Assembly (NCBI GenBank): GCA_041689775.1
Contig: JBDNFP010000217.1
Span: forward strand, 1 to 16,166
Direction of reading: 5' to 3'
DNA from: JBDNFP01 sp041689775
GTDB lineage: Bacteria > Bacteroidota > Bacteroidia > Cytophagales > Spirosomataceae
Length of the DNA: 16,166 nt
This document shows positions 7,677 to 14,414 of this stretch, piece after piece; position 1 is the stretch's first letter; each line of letters starts with the position of its first letter. The notes beneath the pieces were generated by a model. That model had not been told where the DNA came from. It did not search any database and saw nothing but the letters and a program-made list of their open reading frames with translations. Made by a program: the position numbers and the translations under genes.

Positions 7677-7683
7677 TATTTTG
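7676..7683 (+). promoter_or_regulatory. -7-like box of the membrane-protein/cas1 operon
   Basis: TTATTTTG keeps the TTTG half of the TAnnTTTG consensus. It begins exactly 9 bases after the TTGCCCT operator arm, the same spacing as at the two other operator promoters. The gene start at 7722 lies 38 bases beyond its end. Confidence 0.5.
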
Positions 7684-7721
7684 CGACATCAAAATTTATT
7701 CACGCTAACACTCTTACAGCC

Positions 7722-9053
7722 ATGACGACTTTCTACAATTTCCTCCGCCCCGCCTTGAACGGCCAATCTGATCAGTCTGTTGTTTCACCCGAAAAGAGTG
7801 AGAGCTCCGCCGTGGCCCCAGTACCCCATCCGTGGGAAAGTGCGGCTGTAAAGCGAGTCAATATGCGGGACTACGGTTTTGAGCAATCGGGAGTACACCG
7901 CGGCGACGCCTCAGCGCTGGACAATCTACTGCGTCAGATTATGAACGGACGACTCATTGACGAGAACGCCAACCTTGAACAGCAGCAGAAGCATCAGGCG
8001 CAGATAGGAGAGCAGATTGCCGAACTTGAAAAGGAGTGTGAGGGCGTGTTGTTTCAGCAGAAGCAAATAGAGGAGGTTGAGATTCCGAGGGCTCAGGCAG
8101 AGTTGCAACGCCTCGATGAGGAGTTGCACCAAATCCGGCTGGATGACTCCCAGGGTAAGTATGCACAAAAGGATACGCTTAATCGCTTTGCTCTGTGGAA
8201 GTACGGGATAGCAGCCGTGGCGGGCCTGGTTTATATCGTATTCTTTTACACAAGTGCGGTATACTCGGGTATGATCCGAAACGTTGGTGCCGAAATCGAG
8301 TCTGGGGACAGTACAGCCAATGCCAGCACCTTGTTTGCTACTGTATTTGTAAAAGGTGCATTTTCGGTTTTTGATTTTCACTGGATTGCTCCGGTGTTGC
8401 TGCTGATGTTTGCCTTCCTGCTTGATTATATATGGGACCATGCAACGGGAAAAGCGAGGTACTTCTGGATGGTAGTAGCTGTTTTGATGGTACTCTTTTT
8501 GGACGCGCTCATTGCTTACAAAATCGAAGAACAGGGTCAATATTTTAAAACCCTGATGGGGCTCGATCAAGCCGATCATAGATGGTATACAAGTGCTGAT
8601 TTCTGGATTGTACTAATGATGGGTTTCGTGGCCACGCTGATCTGGGGTGTGTTGGTGTATGCATTCAAAGCGGAATTGGGTAAAACAGATGCTCGCAAAA
8701 TCGTCAATCTGGAAATAGCCCACCGTAACACTATGAAAGCTGCTGCCGACAACTTTATCTATGATCTGAAAGGAAAGATTAATGAACTGGGCGCTCAATT
8801 GGCAAAAATGTACGTGTCGATCAAGCACCTGCGGGTGCAGCAGCGTAGCCTCAAAGTGAGTCTTTCGGAGCTGGAGAAGTCAGTCACTGACTTCTATGAT
8901 GGCTGGCTGGCCTACCTCAATAGCCGAGGCAACTGCGAGACGATAAAGGGGCAGTGTGAAGCAGTTCTGACGACGTTCAGTACCATCCACTTTCGGGAGT
9001 CTCGATCCTATGCCTCTTCCGCCGAGGAATCATCAACCATAGCCCGCGATTAA
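7722..9053 (+). CDS. Coiled-coil membrane protein with four transmembrane helices
   Basis: Encodes 443 residues of no family I recognise. Layout: a polar N-terminus with a PHPWES motif (35-40); a Gln/Glu-rich coiled coil (about 83-140); TM helices at about 159-183, 219-237, 246-266 and 293-316; and a second cytoplasmic helical or coiled-coil region (about 325-395) with a polar tail. With four helices both termini are on the same side, most likely the cytoplasm. No CARF, HEPN or nuclease motif is visible. It is the first gene after the operator-bearing divergent promoter and is followed by the exported vWA-like gene and cas1 on the same strand, so it is probably co-expressed with them. It might be an envelope-acting partner of the CRISPR system or a passenger. 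No signal peptide is apparent. Confidence 0.85.
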   Translation: MTTFYNFLRPALNGQSDQSVVSPEKSESSAVAPVPHPWESAAVKRVNMRDYGFEQSGVHRGDASALDNLLRQIMNGRLIDENANLEQQQKHQAQIGEQIAELEKECEGVLFQQKQIEEVEIPRAQAELQRLDEELHQIRLDDSQGKYAQKDTLNRFALWKYGIAAVAGLVYIVFFYTSAVYSGMIRNVGAEIESGDSTANASTLFATVFVKGAFSVFDFHWIAPVLLLMFAFLLDYIWDHATGKARYFWMVVAVLMVLFLDALIAYKIEEQGQYFKTLMGLDQADHRWYTSADFWIVLMMGFVATLIWGVLVYAFKAELGKTDARKIVNLEIAHRNTMKAAADNFIYDLKGKINELGAQLAKMYVSIKHLRVQQRSLKVSLSELEKSVTDFYDGWLAYLNSRGNCETIKGQCEAVLTTFSTIHFRESRSYASSAEESSTIARD

Positions 9054-9068
9054 TCGCCTACCTGATTT

Positions 9069-9088
9069 TATATCTATTCACCATTAAA
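9069..9088 (+). promoter_or_regulatory. Recurrent leader element, copy 1 (divergent)
   Basis: TATATCTATTCACCATTAAA lies 11 bases before the ATG of the vWA-like gene. It resembles the 18-base elements before cas1 and cas2, with a small insertion. It might be an internal promoter or a translation-enhancing leader. Confidence 0.35.
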
Positions 9089-9099
9089 TCTTTACTACT

Positions 9100-9948
9100 A
9101 TGACACATTTCTTCTACTTCCGTTTCTGCTTTGTTATGTTCGTTGTTCTACTGGCTGGGTCGGTAATAGCCCAGAAGACGAAGCCTCGTAACTACGTACT
9201 ATTGCTTGACCTATCCGATCGCCTGCTTGTTCCTGGGCAGGCGCAGCAAGATCAGGCTTTGATCCTGGATGTATTTGCGCGTTTTGAGCAGGCGGTTCGT
9301 CGTAACCTCATTATCAATTCCAGCGATTGCTTTCGGGTAGTCCTTGCGCCGCAGGCCGGTACTTCCTATCGGGCCGATGAGGTGATGGCAGACTTGTATT
9401 TGGACATGGTGGGGTCAATAGCTACCAAGCGTCAGCGCCTTGATACCTTTCGGAAAGGTCTACCGGGGCGTCTCAAACAGCTCTATCAGCAGGCTGCCAC
9501 TGGTAAAAGCCGTAGCACCGATTTTCGGGGCTGCGACATCTGGCAGTACTTCAACGAGCAACTACCCACGGATTTGCTTCCTACCCACGAAAACGTGCTG
9601 GTCGTACTTACCGATGGCTATTTTGATTTTGAGCAAAATGTTCACGTCAAGCAGCGAGGTAATCGCGCCACCGATTCGCACCGGTTAATGGCACAACTGC
9701 GGGGTGCTCCGGACTGGAAGCAGCAAATCCGGCAACCTCAGGTAGGATTGCTTCCCGTACCGAAGCGGTTTGCGGCCGTTAGCGTGTGGGTGGCTGAGCT
9801 GCATCCCAAGGTAGATCATCTCGATGAGTTGGATCTGCTCAAAGCCATCTGGACCAAATGGCTGGGTGAAATGGGAATGACCTCCGTGAGCTGCCTTGAA
9901 CGTAGTGCCCTGCCCAAGACACTCTCAGCTTTTCGCCAAATCCGGTGA
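9100..9948 (+). CDS. Exported vWA-like domain protein
   Basis: Encodes 282 residues. The N-terminus has a hydrophobic stretch (about 9-23) ending VIA-Q, a plausible signal peptidase I site, so the protein should be periplasmic or surface-exposed. The mature part looks like a von Willebrand factor A fold: NYVLLLDLSDRL (31-42) matches the first strand with a DxS start of a MIDAS, and VLVVLTDGYFDF (166-177) matches the fourth strand with the TDG Asp172. The MIDAS is degenerate (D-L-S-D rather than D-x-S-x-S), so metal binding is uncertain. It lies 46 bases after the membrane-protein gene and before cas1. Its partner is probably the membrane protein. The family is not recognised, and nothing shows an enzymatic role. 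Confidence 0.75.
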   Translation: MTHFFYFRFCFVMFVVLLAGSVIAQKTKPRNYVLLLDLSDRLLVPGQAQQDQALILDVFARFEQAVRRNLIINSSDCFRVVLAPQAGTSYRADEVMADLYLDMVGSIATKRQRLDTFRKGLPGRLKQLYQQAATGKSRSTDFRGCDIWQYFNEQLPTDLLPTHENVLVVLTDGYFDFEQNVHVKQRGNRATDSHRLMAQLRGAPDWKQQIRQPQVGLLPVPKRFAAVSVWVAELHPKVDHLDELDLLKAIWTKWLGEMGMTSVSCLERSALPKTLSAFRQIR

Positions 9949-9978
9949 GGTACCCACTAGCGTATTTTGAATTGACCA

Positions 9979-9996
9979 TATATCCACCCATTAAAC
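9979..9996 (+). promoter_or_regulatory. Recurrent leader element before cas1
   Basis: TATATCCACCCATTAAAC ends 11 bases before the cas1 ATG. It matches the element before cas2 (12138-12155) at 16 of 18 positions. It supports ATG 10008 as the cas1 start, because a start at 9945 would place this element inside the gene. Confidence 0.5.
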
Positions 9997-10007
9997 AGAT
10001 TTCACCC

Positions 10008-10991
10008 ATGACTCAACTCATCATCAACAAGCGCGGAGCAAGTTTGCTGGTACGCGGAGGGCGCTACCTTGTGCGTACTCATGACGCCGAAGCCTATGTG
10101 CCCGTGTATCAGGTTAAGAGTATTCACCTGCATCCGGCTACTAAGCTGAGCTACGAAGTGATAGCCACGGCCATCGAACACAATACAGATATCCTGTTTG
10201 TTGACAGGAAGGGTTTTCCTATTGGACGAGTATGGAGCCATCACTTTGGTTCAATCAGTACGATCCGGAAAAACCAATTGCGCTTTGCCCAAAATTACGA
10301 CGCAACCGAGTGGGTACGTCGGGTACTGGTAAGGAAGGCCGAAGGGCAGTCGGCGGTACTACAACTAGTGAGTATGCTCACCGATAAGCCCCTGACCGAG
10401 GCGCTCGATAAGATGGAACACTATCGACAAAAGATTACTGACTATGCTGTGCACGAAATTTCTGAATGCTACGCAAGTTTTCGGGGCTACGAGGGTAGCC
10501 TGAGCCGGTGGTATTTTGGTGCCATTAGCTCGGTGTTGCCAGAGGAATACCAGTTTCGGAAACGTTCGCAGCATCCGGCCCTCGATAGCTTCAATAGTTT
10601 GCTCAACTACGCCTATGGTATGCTCTACGGCCGTTGTGAGAGTGCGCTCTTGCGGGCCGGACTGGATCCTTTCATTGGCATATTGCACCGTGATGAGTAC
10701 AACCGTCCGGTGCTGGTATATGACTTTATCGAGCTGTTTCGGCATTGGGCCGACTACGTAGTATGTCATCTATGTCTACAACAGGTAGTGGTGGAAGATT
10801 TCTTTGAGGTGGAGAAAGGGCAGTATTGGTTGGCCGATACAGGCAAGCGTATTTTGATCCAGTCCATGAACGACTACCTGGCCGAAGTGGTATCCGTGGA
10901 AGGACTGGCGCGCAGTCGTCAGACTCATCTGGACCTGGAAGCCCAGCGACTGGCAGCTATGATGAAAAAGTATGTTCCTTCGGATGATTAA
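10008..10991 (+). CDS. cas1: Cas1 integrase
   Basis: Encodes 327 residues. Cas1 is the metal-dependent integrase that, with Cas2, inserts new spacers at the leader end of the array. The N-terminal beta domain begins TQLIINKRGASLLVRGGRY. The C-terminal catalytic domain keeps all metal ligands: Glu162 in RGYEGSLSRWYF, His227 in GILHRDEYNRP and Asp239/Glu242 in YDFIELFR. It is therefore probably active. A GTG at 9945 overlaps the preceding stop as GTGA and would add 21 residues that look unlike Cas1; ATG 10008 is preferred because the family N-terminus starts there. It is third in the operon with the membrane and vWA genes and is followed by the primase-like gene and cas2. Confidence 0.97.
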   Translation: MTQLIINKRGASLLVRGGRYLVRTHDAEAYVPVYQVKSIHLHPATKLSYEVIATAIEHNTDILFVDRKGFPIGRVWSHHFGSISTIRKNQLRFAQNYDATEWVRRVLVRKAEGQSAVLQLVSMLTDKPLTEALDKMEHYRQKITDYAVHEISECYASFRGYEGSLSRWYFGAISSVLPEEYQFRKRSQHPALDSFNSLLNYAYGMLYGRCESALLRAGLDPFIGILHRDEYNRPVLVYDFIELFRHWADYVVCHLCLQQVVVEDFFEVEKGQYWLADTGKRILIQSMNDYLAEVVSVEGLARSRQTHLDLEAQRLAAMMKKYVPSDD

Positions 10992-11001
10992 AGTCAAGTA
11001 C

Positions 11002-11020
11002 AGGGCAAATAGATTGCCCT
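11002..11020. promoter_or_regulatory. Operator copy 2, upstream of primase-cas2
   Basis: AGGGCAA (11002-11008) and TTGCCCT (11014-11020) are perfect reverse complements with the 5-base spacer ATAGA, close to AAAGA at the WYL operator. It begins 10 bases after the cas1 stop and so defines a second regulated transcription unit. Confidence 0.8.
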
Positions 11021-11029
11021 ACAACGAAG

Positions 11030-11037
11030 TAAATTTG
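11030..11037 (+). promoter_or_regulatory. -7 box of the primase-cas2 unit
   Basis: TAAATTTG is a perfect TAnnTTTG match. It begins 9 bases after the operator arm TTGCCCT. In the two sister promoters the start codon begins 38-39 bases after the end of this box; that predicts translation starting near 11075 here, upstream of the first usable GTG. Confidence 0.65.
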
Positions 11038-11054
11038 TTGCATCGTTCATCTAA

Positions 11055-11156
11055 ACCTCTACCGCCTTCGAAAATTTTCCTGCTCTCTCACTTGGTTACA
11101 CTATCGCGGCAAGTCCTTCCGAACTGCTATCCAGCATCAGCCTGGATGAGCTTGTC
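11055..11156 (+). other. Open, coding-like N-terminal extension of the primase without a start codon
   Basis: The primase frame is open back to 11055 (TAA at 11052-11054). It encodes a plausible helix right before the GTG: SELLSSISLDELVV. No ATG, GTG or TTG occurs in frame in this stretch. Either initiation uses a rare codon, or a small indel removed the start, or translation really begins at GTG 11157. Confidence 0.45.
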
Positions 11157-12104
11157 GTGCTGATCCGGCAGGGAGAAAGCCTTCGACAGGAAACGGCGCG
11201 ACTACGTAAAATCCGTGATTTGGACGCTAAGGCTTACCGAAGCCTCAAAACCCGTCTTCCTTACCTGGTGGGGTCAGATTTTGGCGGAGGATCCCGGCAT
11301 TCAGATTCCTTTGTGGCGGCACATTACGTGTTGCTGGATCTGGACGGTATGACGTTGCCTGACGGCAGGGTACCCGACAGTATCCGTAAACACGAGTCTG
11401 TTCGCCTAGCTTTTGTGTCACCGAGCGGGGCGGGGGTAAAGGTACTGTGTGTGCTGGCGGAGCCCTGTACTTCTTTGGCAGATTTTAAAACTTTTTACCG
11501 CCCTTTTGCCAGTCAGTTTGCCGAGGAGGTACGGCTGGCCGGAAGCCTTGATCTTCGCACCTGTGATGCGACCCGGGCATGCTTTCTATCACATGATCCC
11601 GACTTGTATGAAAATCGTTCAGCCCAGCCTATTTACTGGCGTACCTATGTCCCCGAGCTTTCCCAAGCCGAACGCGGGGATGAAAGCCTGGAAGGTCATA
11701 ACAAAGCGAAAGAGGGGCCGGCTCCACTCAATGAGGCCGCCTACCGGGAGGTATTGCGCGAAGTGAATCCCCGGTCTACCGTTAAGGTGGTAAGGCAAGC
11801 GTACGTACCCGAAGAACTGACTACCATGGAGGATGATATCCGGAGGGTTTGTAAGGCCAACAATCTGGAAGTTATGAATCTGAGCCCAATTAATTATGGC
11901 TTGAAAGTACAGGCCCGGCAGGGCTACCGGTTGGCTGAGGTCAATGTGTTTTTTGGCAAAAAAGGTTTTACCGTGGTACGATCACCCAAAACTGGTACTG
12001 ACCTGGCCCTCGCCGAAGTGCTCTACCGGAGTATTGATCAGCTTTTGCATCCACCACAGGAAGCGATGGGGGTGCCGCTTACCGCGCTACTTTTGGTCAA
12101 CTAG
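11157..12104 (+). CDS. CRISPR-associated primase-polymerase-like protein (BT4734/VirE-type)
   Basis: Encodes 315 residues from GTG 11157; the true N-terminus probably lies upstream. The domain matches the BT4734/VirE N-terminal family, part of the archaeo-eukaryotic primase superfamily. Visible motifs: LLDLDGM with Asp61 and Asp63 (metal-binding DxD-like), SPSGAGVKV (88-96) and CDATRACFLSHDPDLY (136-151) with Arg140 and the S-H-D-P signature. The C-terminal part (about 190-315) is a separate, unassigned domain. Primase-polymerases of this kind are found beside or fused to cas1 and cas2 and are thought to help process or copy pre-spacers. Lying exactly between cas1 and cas2 fits that role. A five-codon ORF (ATG 11146 to TGA 11163) overlaps the GTG and might allow re-initiation. 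Confidence 0.8.
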   Translation: MLIRQGESLRQETARLRKIRDLDAKAYRSLKTRLPYLVGSDFGGGSRHSDSFVAAHYVLLDLDGMTLPDGRVPDSIRKHESVRLAFVSPSGAGVKVLCVLAEPCTSLADFKTFYRPFASQFAEEVRLAGSLDLRTCDATRACFLSHDPDLYENRSAQPIYWRTYVPELSQAERGDESLEGHNKAKEGPAPLNEAAYREVLREVNPRSTVKVVRQAYVPEELTTMEDDIRRVCKANNLEVMNLSPINYGLKVQARQGYRLAEVNVFFGKKGFTVVRSPKTGTDLALAEVLYRSIDQLLHPPQEAMGVPLTALLLVN

Positions 12105-12137
12105 CTTGTTGGCAGTGTTACTACCTAACTATTTTTT

Positions 12138-12155
12138 TATATCCACTCATTGAAC
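12138..12155 (+). promoter_or_regulatory. Recurrent leader element before cas2
   Basis: TATATCCACTCATTGAAC matches the cas1 element at 16 of 18 bases. It follows a T-rich run (12132-12138) and ends 26 bases before the cas2 ATG. Confidence 0.5.
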
Positions 12156-12166
12156 GGGCCACCCGT
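12154..12166 (+). repeat. Small GC hairpin before cas2
   Basis: ACGGG-CCA-CCCGT gives a 5-bp perfect stem with a 3-base loop, ending 15 bases before the cas2 ATG. With no T-run after it, it is not a terminator. It might influence ribosome access. Confidence 0.3.
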
Positions 12167-12181
12167 CAAAACAGATAACTC

Positions 12182-12661
12182 ATGAATAAGAAAAAAAAAT
12201 GTCTCAGCCTACCAGAGAAAAATGCCCTCTGGCAGCAAAAAGCTCTCCCAGCCCTGACGCCCGAACAACTGCTGATGGCAATTACAAATCCGGAAAAAAT
12301 ACCGGAGCAGTTTGCTCGTTTTATGGAATGGTTTACCCGTAATACCTCCAAAACCCCCGACGAAATGTATTGCTTCATCATGTACGACATTGAACATAAC
12401 AAGGTACGAAGGCTCGTGGCCAAATACCTCGAAAAGCAGGGCTGTATCCGGGTACAGAAATCGGTTTTCTTTGCCCGGATGACCCGTAAAATGCATCGGG
12501 AGGTACTGGATATCCTACGCAAGGCGCAGTCGTGCTACGATAATCAGGATACCATTATGGTGCTTCCAGTGGGGGAGGATATGCTCAATGCCCTGACCTG
12601 CATCGGCAAGAACTTTGAGCTAGAACTAATGACGGCTCCGAAGCATACCCTGATTTTTTAG
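12182..12661 (+). CDS. cas2: Cas2 with N-terminal extension
   Basis: Encodes 159 residues, whereas Cas2 is normally about 90-110. The Cas2 core occupies about residues 62-159: CFIMYDIEHNKVRRLVAKYL with the conserved Asp69 after the first strand, RVQKSVFFARM, and the strand DTIMVLPVGEDM. Cas2 dimers bridge two Cas1 dimers in the integration complex. The extra N-terminal 60 residues are helical and basic at the start (MNKKKKCLSLPEKNALWQQK) with a PEQFARFMEWF helix. No known domain is recognised there; it may be a docking segment, for example for the neighbouring primase. It lies 77 bases after the primase gene and has its own leader element. ATG 12182 is the only sensible start for the full frame. 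Confidence 0.94.
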   Translation: MNKKKKCLSLPEKNALWQQKALPALTPEQLLMAITNPEKIPEQFARFMEWFTRNTSKTPDEMYCFIMYDIEHNKVRRLVAKYLEKQGCIRVQKSVFFARMTRKMHREVLDILRKAQSCYDNQDTIMVLPVGEDMLNALTCIGKNFELELMTAPKHTLIF

Positions 12662-12675
12662 GTATGTTTTCTTTC

Positions 12676-12692
12676 GGGCAATACATTTGCCC
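12676..12692. promoter_or_regulatory. Operator copy 3, upstream of second CARF-HEPN gene
   Basis: GGGCAA (12676-12681) and TTGCCC (12687-12692) are perfect reverse complements around the 5-base spacer TACAT. It lies 14 bases after the cas2 stop. Arms are 6 bp, the shortest of the three copies. Confidence 0.75.
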
Positions 12693-12702
12693 TGTAAGAT
12701 TC

Positions 12703-12710
12703 CATATTTG
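12703..12710 (+). promoter_or_regulatory. -7 box of second CARF-HEPN gene
   Basis: CATATTTG matches TAnnTTTG except at the first base. It begins 9 bases after TTGCCCT, the same spacing as the other operator promoters. The ATG at 12748 begins 38 bases after it. Confidence 0.6.
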
Positions 12711-12747
12711 TATAATTATTATTGACTCTAAAATCCATACAGCCTTC

Positions 12748-14148
12748 ATGACCAACACGATTACTTCATTGACGCGTATTTTGTGTGCCAACATCGGCAA
12801 CCGTAATATTACCTGGGAGGGGCGCTATTTCGCCGACCTCAGCGAGGTTGAAAAAGCGGAGTTTGGGGGAACCTTTAAAACGTTTTCTCAGAAAATGCTC
12901 GACGAGTTTGAGCACTTCTCCCCTGCACTGGGCTGTACCATTGTCAACCAGATTCTGGACCACTACCGCAAACAGGAGCTGGCGGCCTTCGATCACGTTA
13001 TTCTCTATGGTTCCAAACAACCCACCGACGACCACAGTCGCACCGATCAGGATACTTATTGGGCCGCCCAGGTAATGGCCCTCATTCTGGTGCGTAATGG
13101 TCTATTGAAGGAGAATCAGGTGCAGGTGCACTCGGTAAATTTCGAGATTTCAGATAATGACGGACTGATGCGCTACTATCGGGAAGCGCTTCGAACTCTG
13201 AACCGTACACACGAGTATCCCCATGTGAGTATCTGCGATGCCGGGGGTAGCCCGCAGCAGAAAGTGGCACTGAAAATTATGGCCGAGTTTATGGTAGACG
13301 ACGACCGCCTGGAAGTACTGTACGTCAACGCCAAGAAACAGACCGTGGAGACGGTGAGTCAGATTGAGTACCGCAACATCATTGTGGCCGAGCAGGTACG
13401 TAGCCTGGTAAGCCGGGGGCAGTATAAAGCCGCATTGTCGCTCCGAAAAATAGAAGATAGAAAGAGTATTTGCACCGCGCGTAAGCTGTCTGACCGCCTG
13501 ACGGGTGTTGGGTATCTTTTGAGTATCGGTAACTATACTTACTACCAGTTTAGCCTCAAAAATATGAAAGTCAAAGACAGAGCTAGGCTGGCTTTTCTAC
13601 CCGATGAGCCAGACGACCTGAACGTGAAGCTTGCCAAAGCTCAGTTCCTCTACCGGGCTGGGCAGTTTGATTCGGCCATACTGAGTTATGCGGTATTCTA
13701 TGAGTCCTACCTAAATGAGGTGATCTCGTCCCAATTGGGGTATGACCTGGTAAAGAACTACCACGAAGAAAACCAACGGTTGGCAGAGGAGGCTTTTGAG
13801 CGTTTTGATAATATACGGCATCAATTCGATAAGCAAAACTTCTCAGACGTGAAGTTCAAAGTGGCCGTAGCCATGAATATCCCGGGGGAGGCGCATCAAA
13901 CCTTCCTGGCCACACTTGATCCCTTCATTCGGGGCGTAATAAATCGTGAAATGCCTCTTTCTGGCGTGGAGGCGCTGAATTCGGTACGTAATAAAATTGC
14001 CCATCAAGGGTTTATTCCAGACAATGAGTACATGAAAAAGGAGCTGGCCTATTTTCCCGAATTGATCGGAGCTGCCGGGCAACTTAGGGCGTTGCCCTCC
14101 ACTAACCTCTTTGAAGCCATCAATGAGGCCATCTATCACCAATTGTAG
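12748..14148 (+). CDS. Second CARF-HEPN ribonuclease (Csm6/Csx1-like)
   Basis: Encodes 466 residues from ATG 12748. A longer reading from 12664 is rejected because it would cover the operator and -7 box. The N-terminal half looks like a CARF ligand domain: CANIGNRNITW near the start, FDHVILYGSKQ strand, and ICDAGGSPQQKVAL (162-175) as the Gly-rich CARF loop. The C-terminal half is HEPN with SVRNKIAHQGF, giving the R-x4-H motif Arg414 to His419, intact. It should be a cyclic-oligoadenylate-activated RNase like Csm6, but sequence outside the motifs does not resemble the csm6 product of this locus, so it is a distinct family member rather than a recent duplicate. It stands alone under its own operator-bearing promoter, next to the adaptation genes. 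Confidence 0.82.
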   Translation: MTNTITSLTRILCANIGNRNITWEGRYFADLSEVEKAEFGGTFKTFSQKMLDEFEHFSPALGCTIVNQILDHYRKQELAAFDHVILYGSKQPTDDHSRTDQDTYWAAQVMALILVRNGLLKENQVQVHSVNFEISDNDGLMRYYREALRTLNRTHEYPHVSICDAGGSPQQKVALKIMAEFMVDDDRLEVLYVNAKKQTVETVSQIEYRNIIVAEQVRSLVSRGQYKAALSLRKIEDRKSICTARKLSDRLTGVGYLLSIGNYTYYQFSLKNMKVKDRARLAFLPDEPDDLNVKLAKAQFLYRAGQFDSAILSYAVFYESYLNEVISSQLGYDLVKNYHEENQRLAEEAFERFDNIRHQFDKQNFSDVKFKVAVAMNIPGEAHQTFLATLDPFIRGVINREMPLSGVEALNSVRNKIAHQGFIPDNEYMKKELAYFPELIGAAGQLRALPSTNLFEAINEAIYHQL

Positions 14149-14209
14149 TTTTTTAAGTAATTAAATTGTCAGCCAATATCGTTTTGTAAGTGATTGGTAT
14201 GTAATAAAT

Positions 14210-14228
14210 TAACTAGTGTACTAACTAG
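14210..14228. repeat. Direct repeat TAACTAG x2
   Basis: TAACTAG at 14210-14216 and 14222-14228 repeats 12 bp apart, about one helical turn, within an AT-rich 266-base gap before the helical-repeat gene. The GGGCAA operator is absent from this gap. It could be a binding site for another regulator, or chance in AT-rich DNA. Confidence 0.3.
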
Positions 14229-14285
14229 ATTAATAACGCAAACTAAGTACTCGTGCAAAATTAGTTGGCATTTAATGATTGCTAA

Positions 14286-14414
14286 AAACCATTCACCTTC
14301 AAACGATCTACTACTTTCTATACTCATGCATCTGTTTCCAGCTCTACCGTTGTAGTATCTGCCACTGAGGTAGCCCGTCTTCGTAAGGAGGGACGCCTTG
14401 CCGAAGCCCGCAGT
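14286..14414 (+). other. Coding-like N-terminal extension of the helical-repeat gene with an out-of-frame ATG
   Basis: The frame of the downstream gene is open from 14286 and encodes a convincing helix (SATEVARLRKEGRLAEAR) just before the first in-frame GTG at 14415, yet has no ATG, GTG or TTG. The ATG at 14326, in a leader resembling those of other genes here (ATTCACC, CTACTACT), is out of frame and reaches TAG after nine codons (14326-14355). One missing base between 14329 and about 14350 would join them. This is a frameshift, a sequence error or programmed shifting. Confidence 0.5.

Noticed and set aside
7926..8579. Minus-strand open frame opposite the membrane protein
   Set aside because: No family signal and no promoter; the plus strand shows coherent coiled coils and membrane helices.
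9945..10007. GTG 9945 as the cas1 start, coupled to the vWA stop by GTGA
   Set aside because: The 21 added residues do not look like Cas1, and the stretch contains the recurrent leader element; ATG 10008 gives the family N-terminus.
12664..12747. ATG 12664 as start of the second CARF-HEPN gene
   Set aside because: This would put the operator and -7 box inside the coding region; ATG 12748 has a normal leader.
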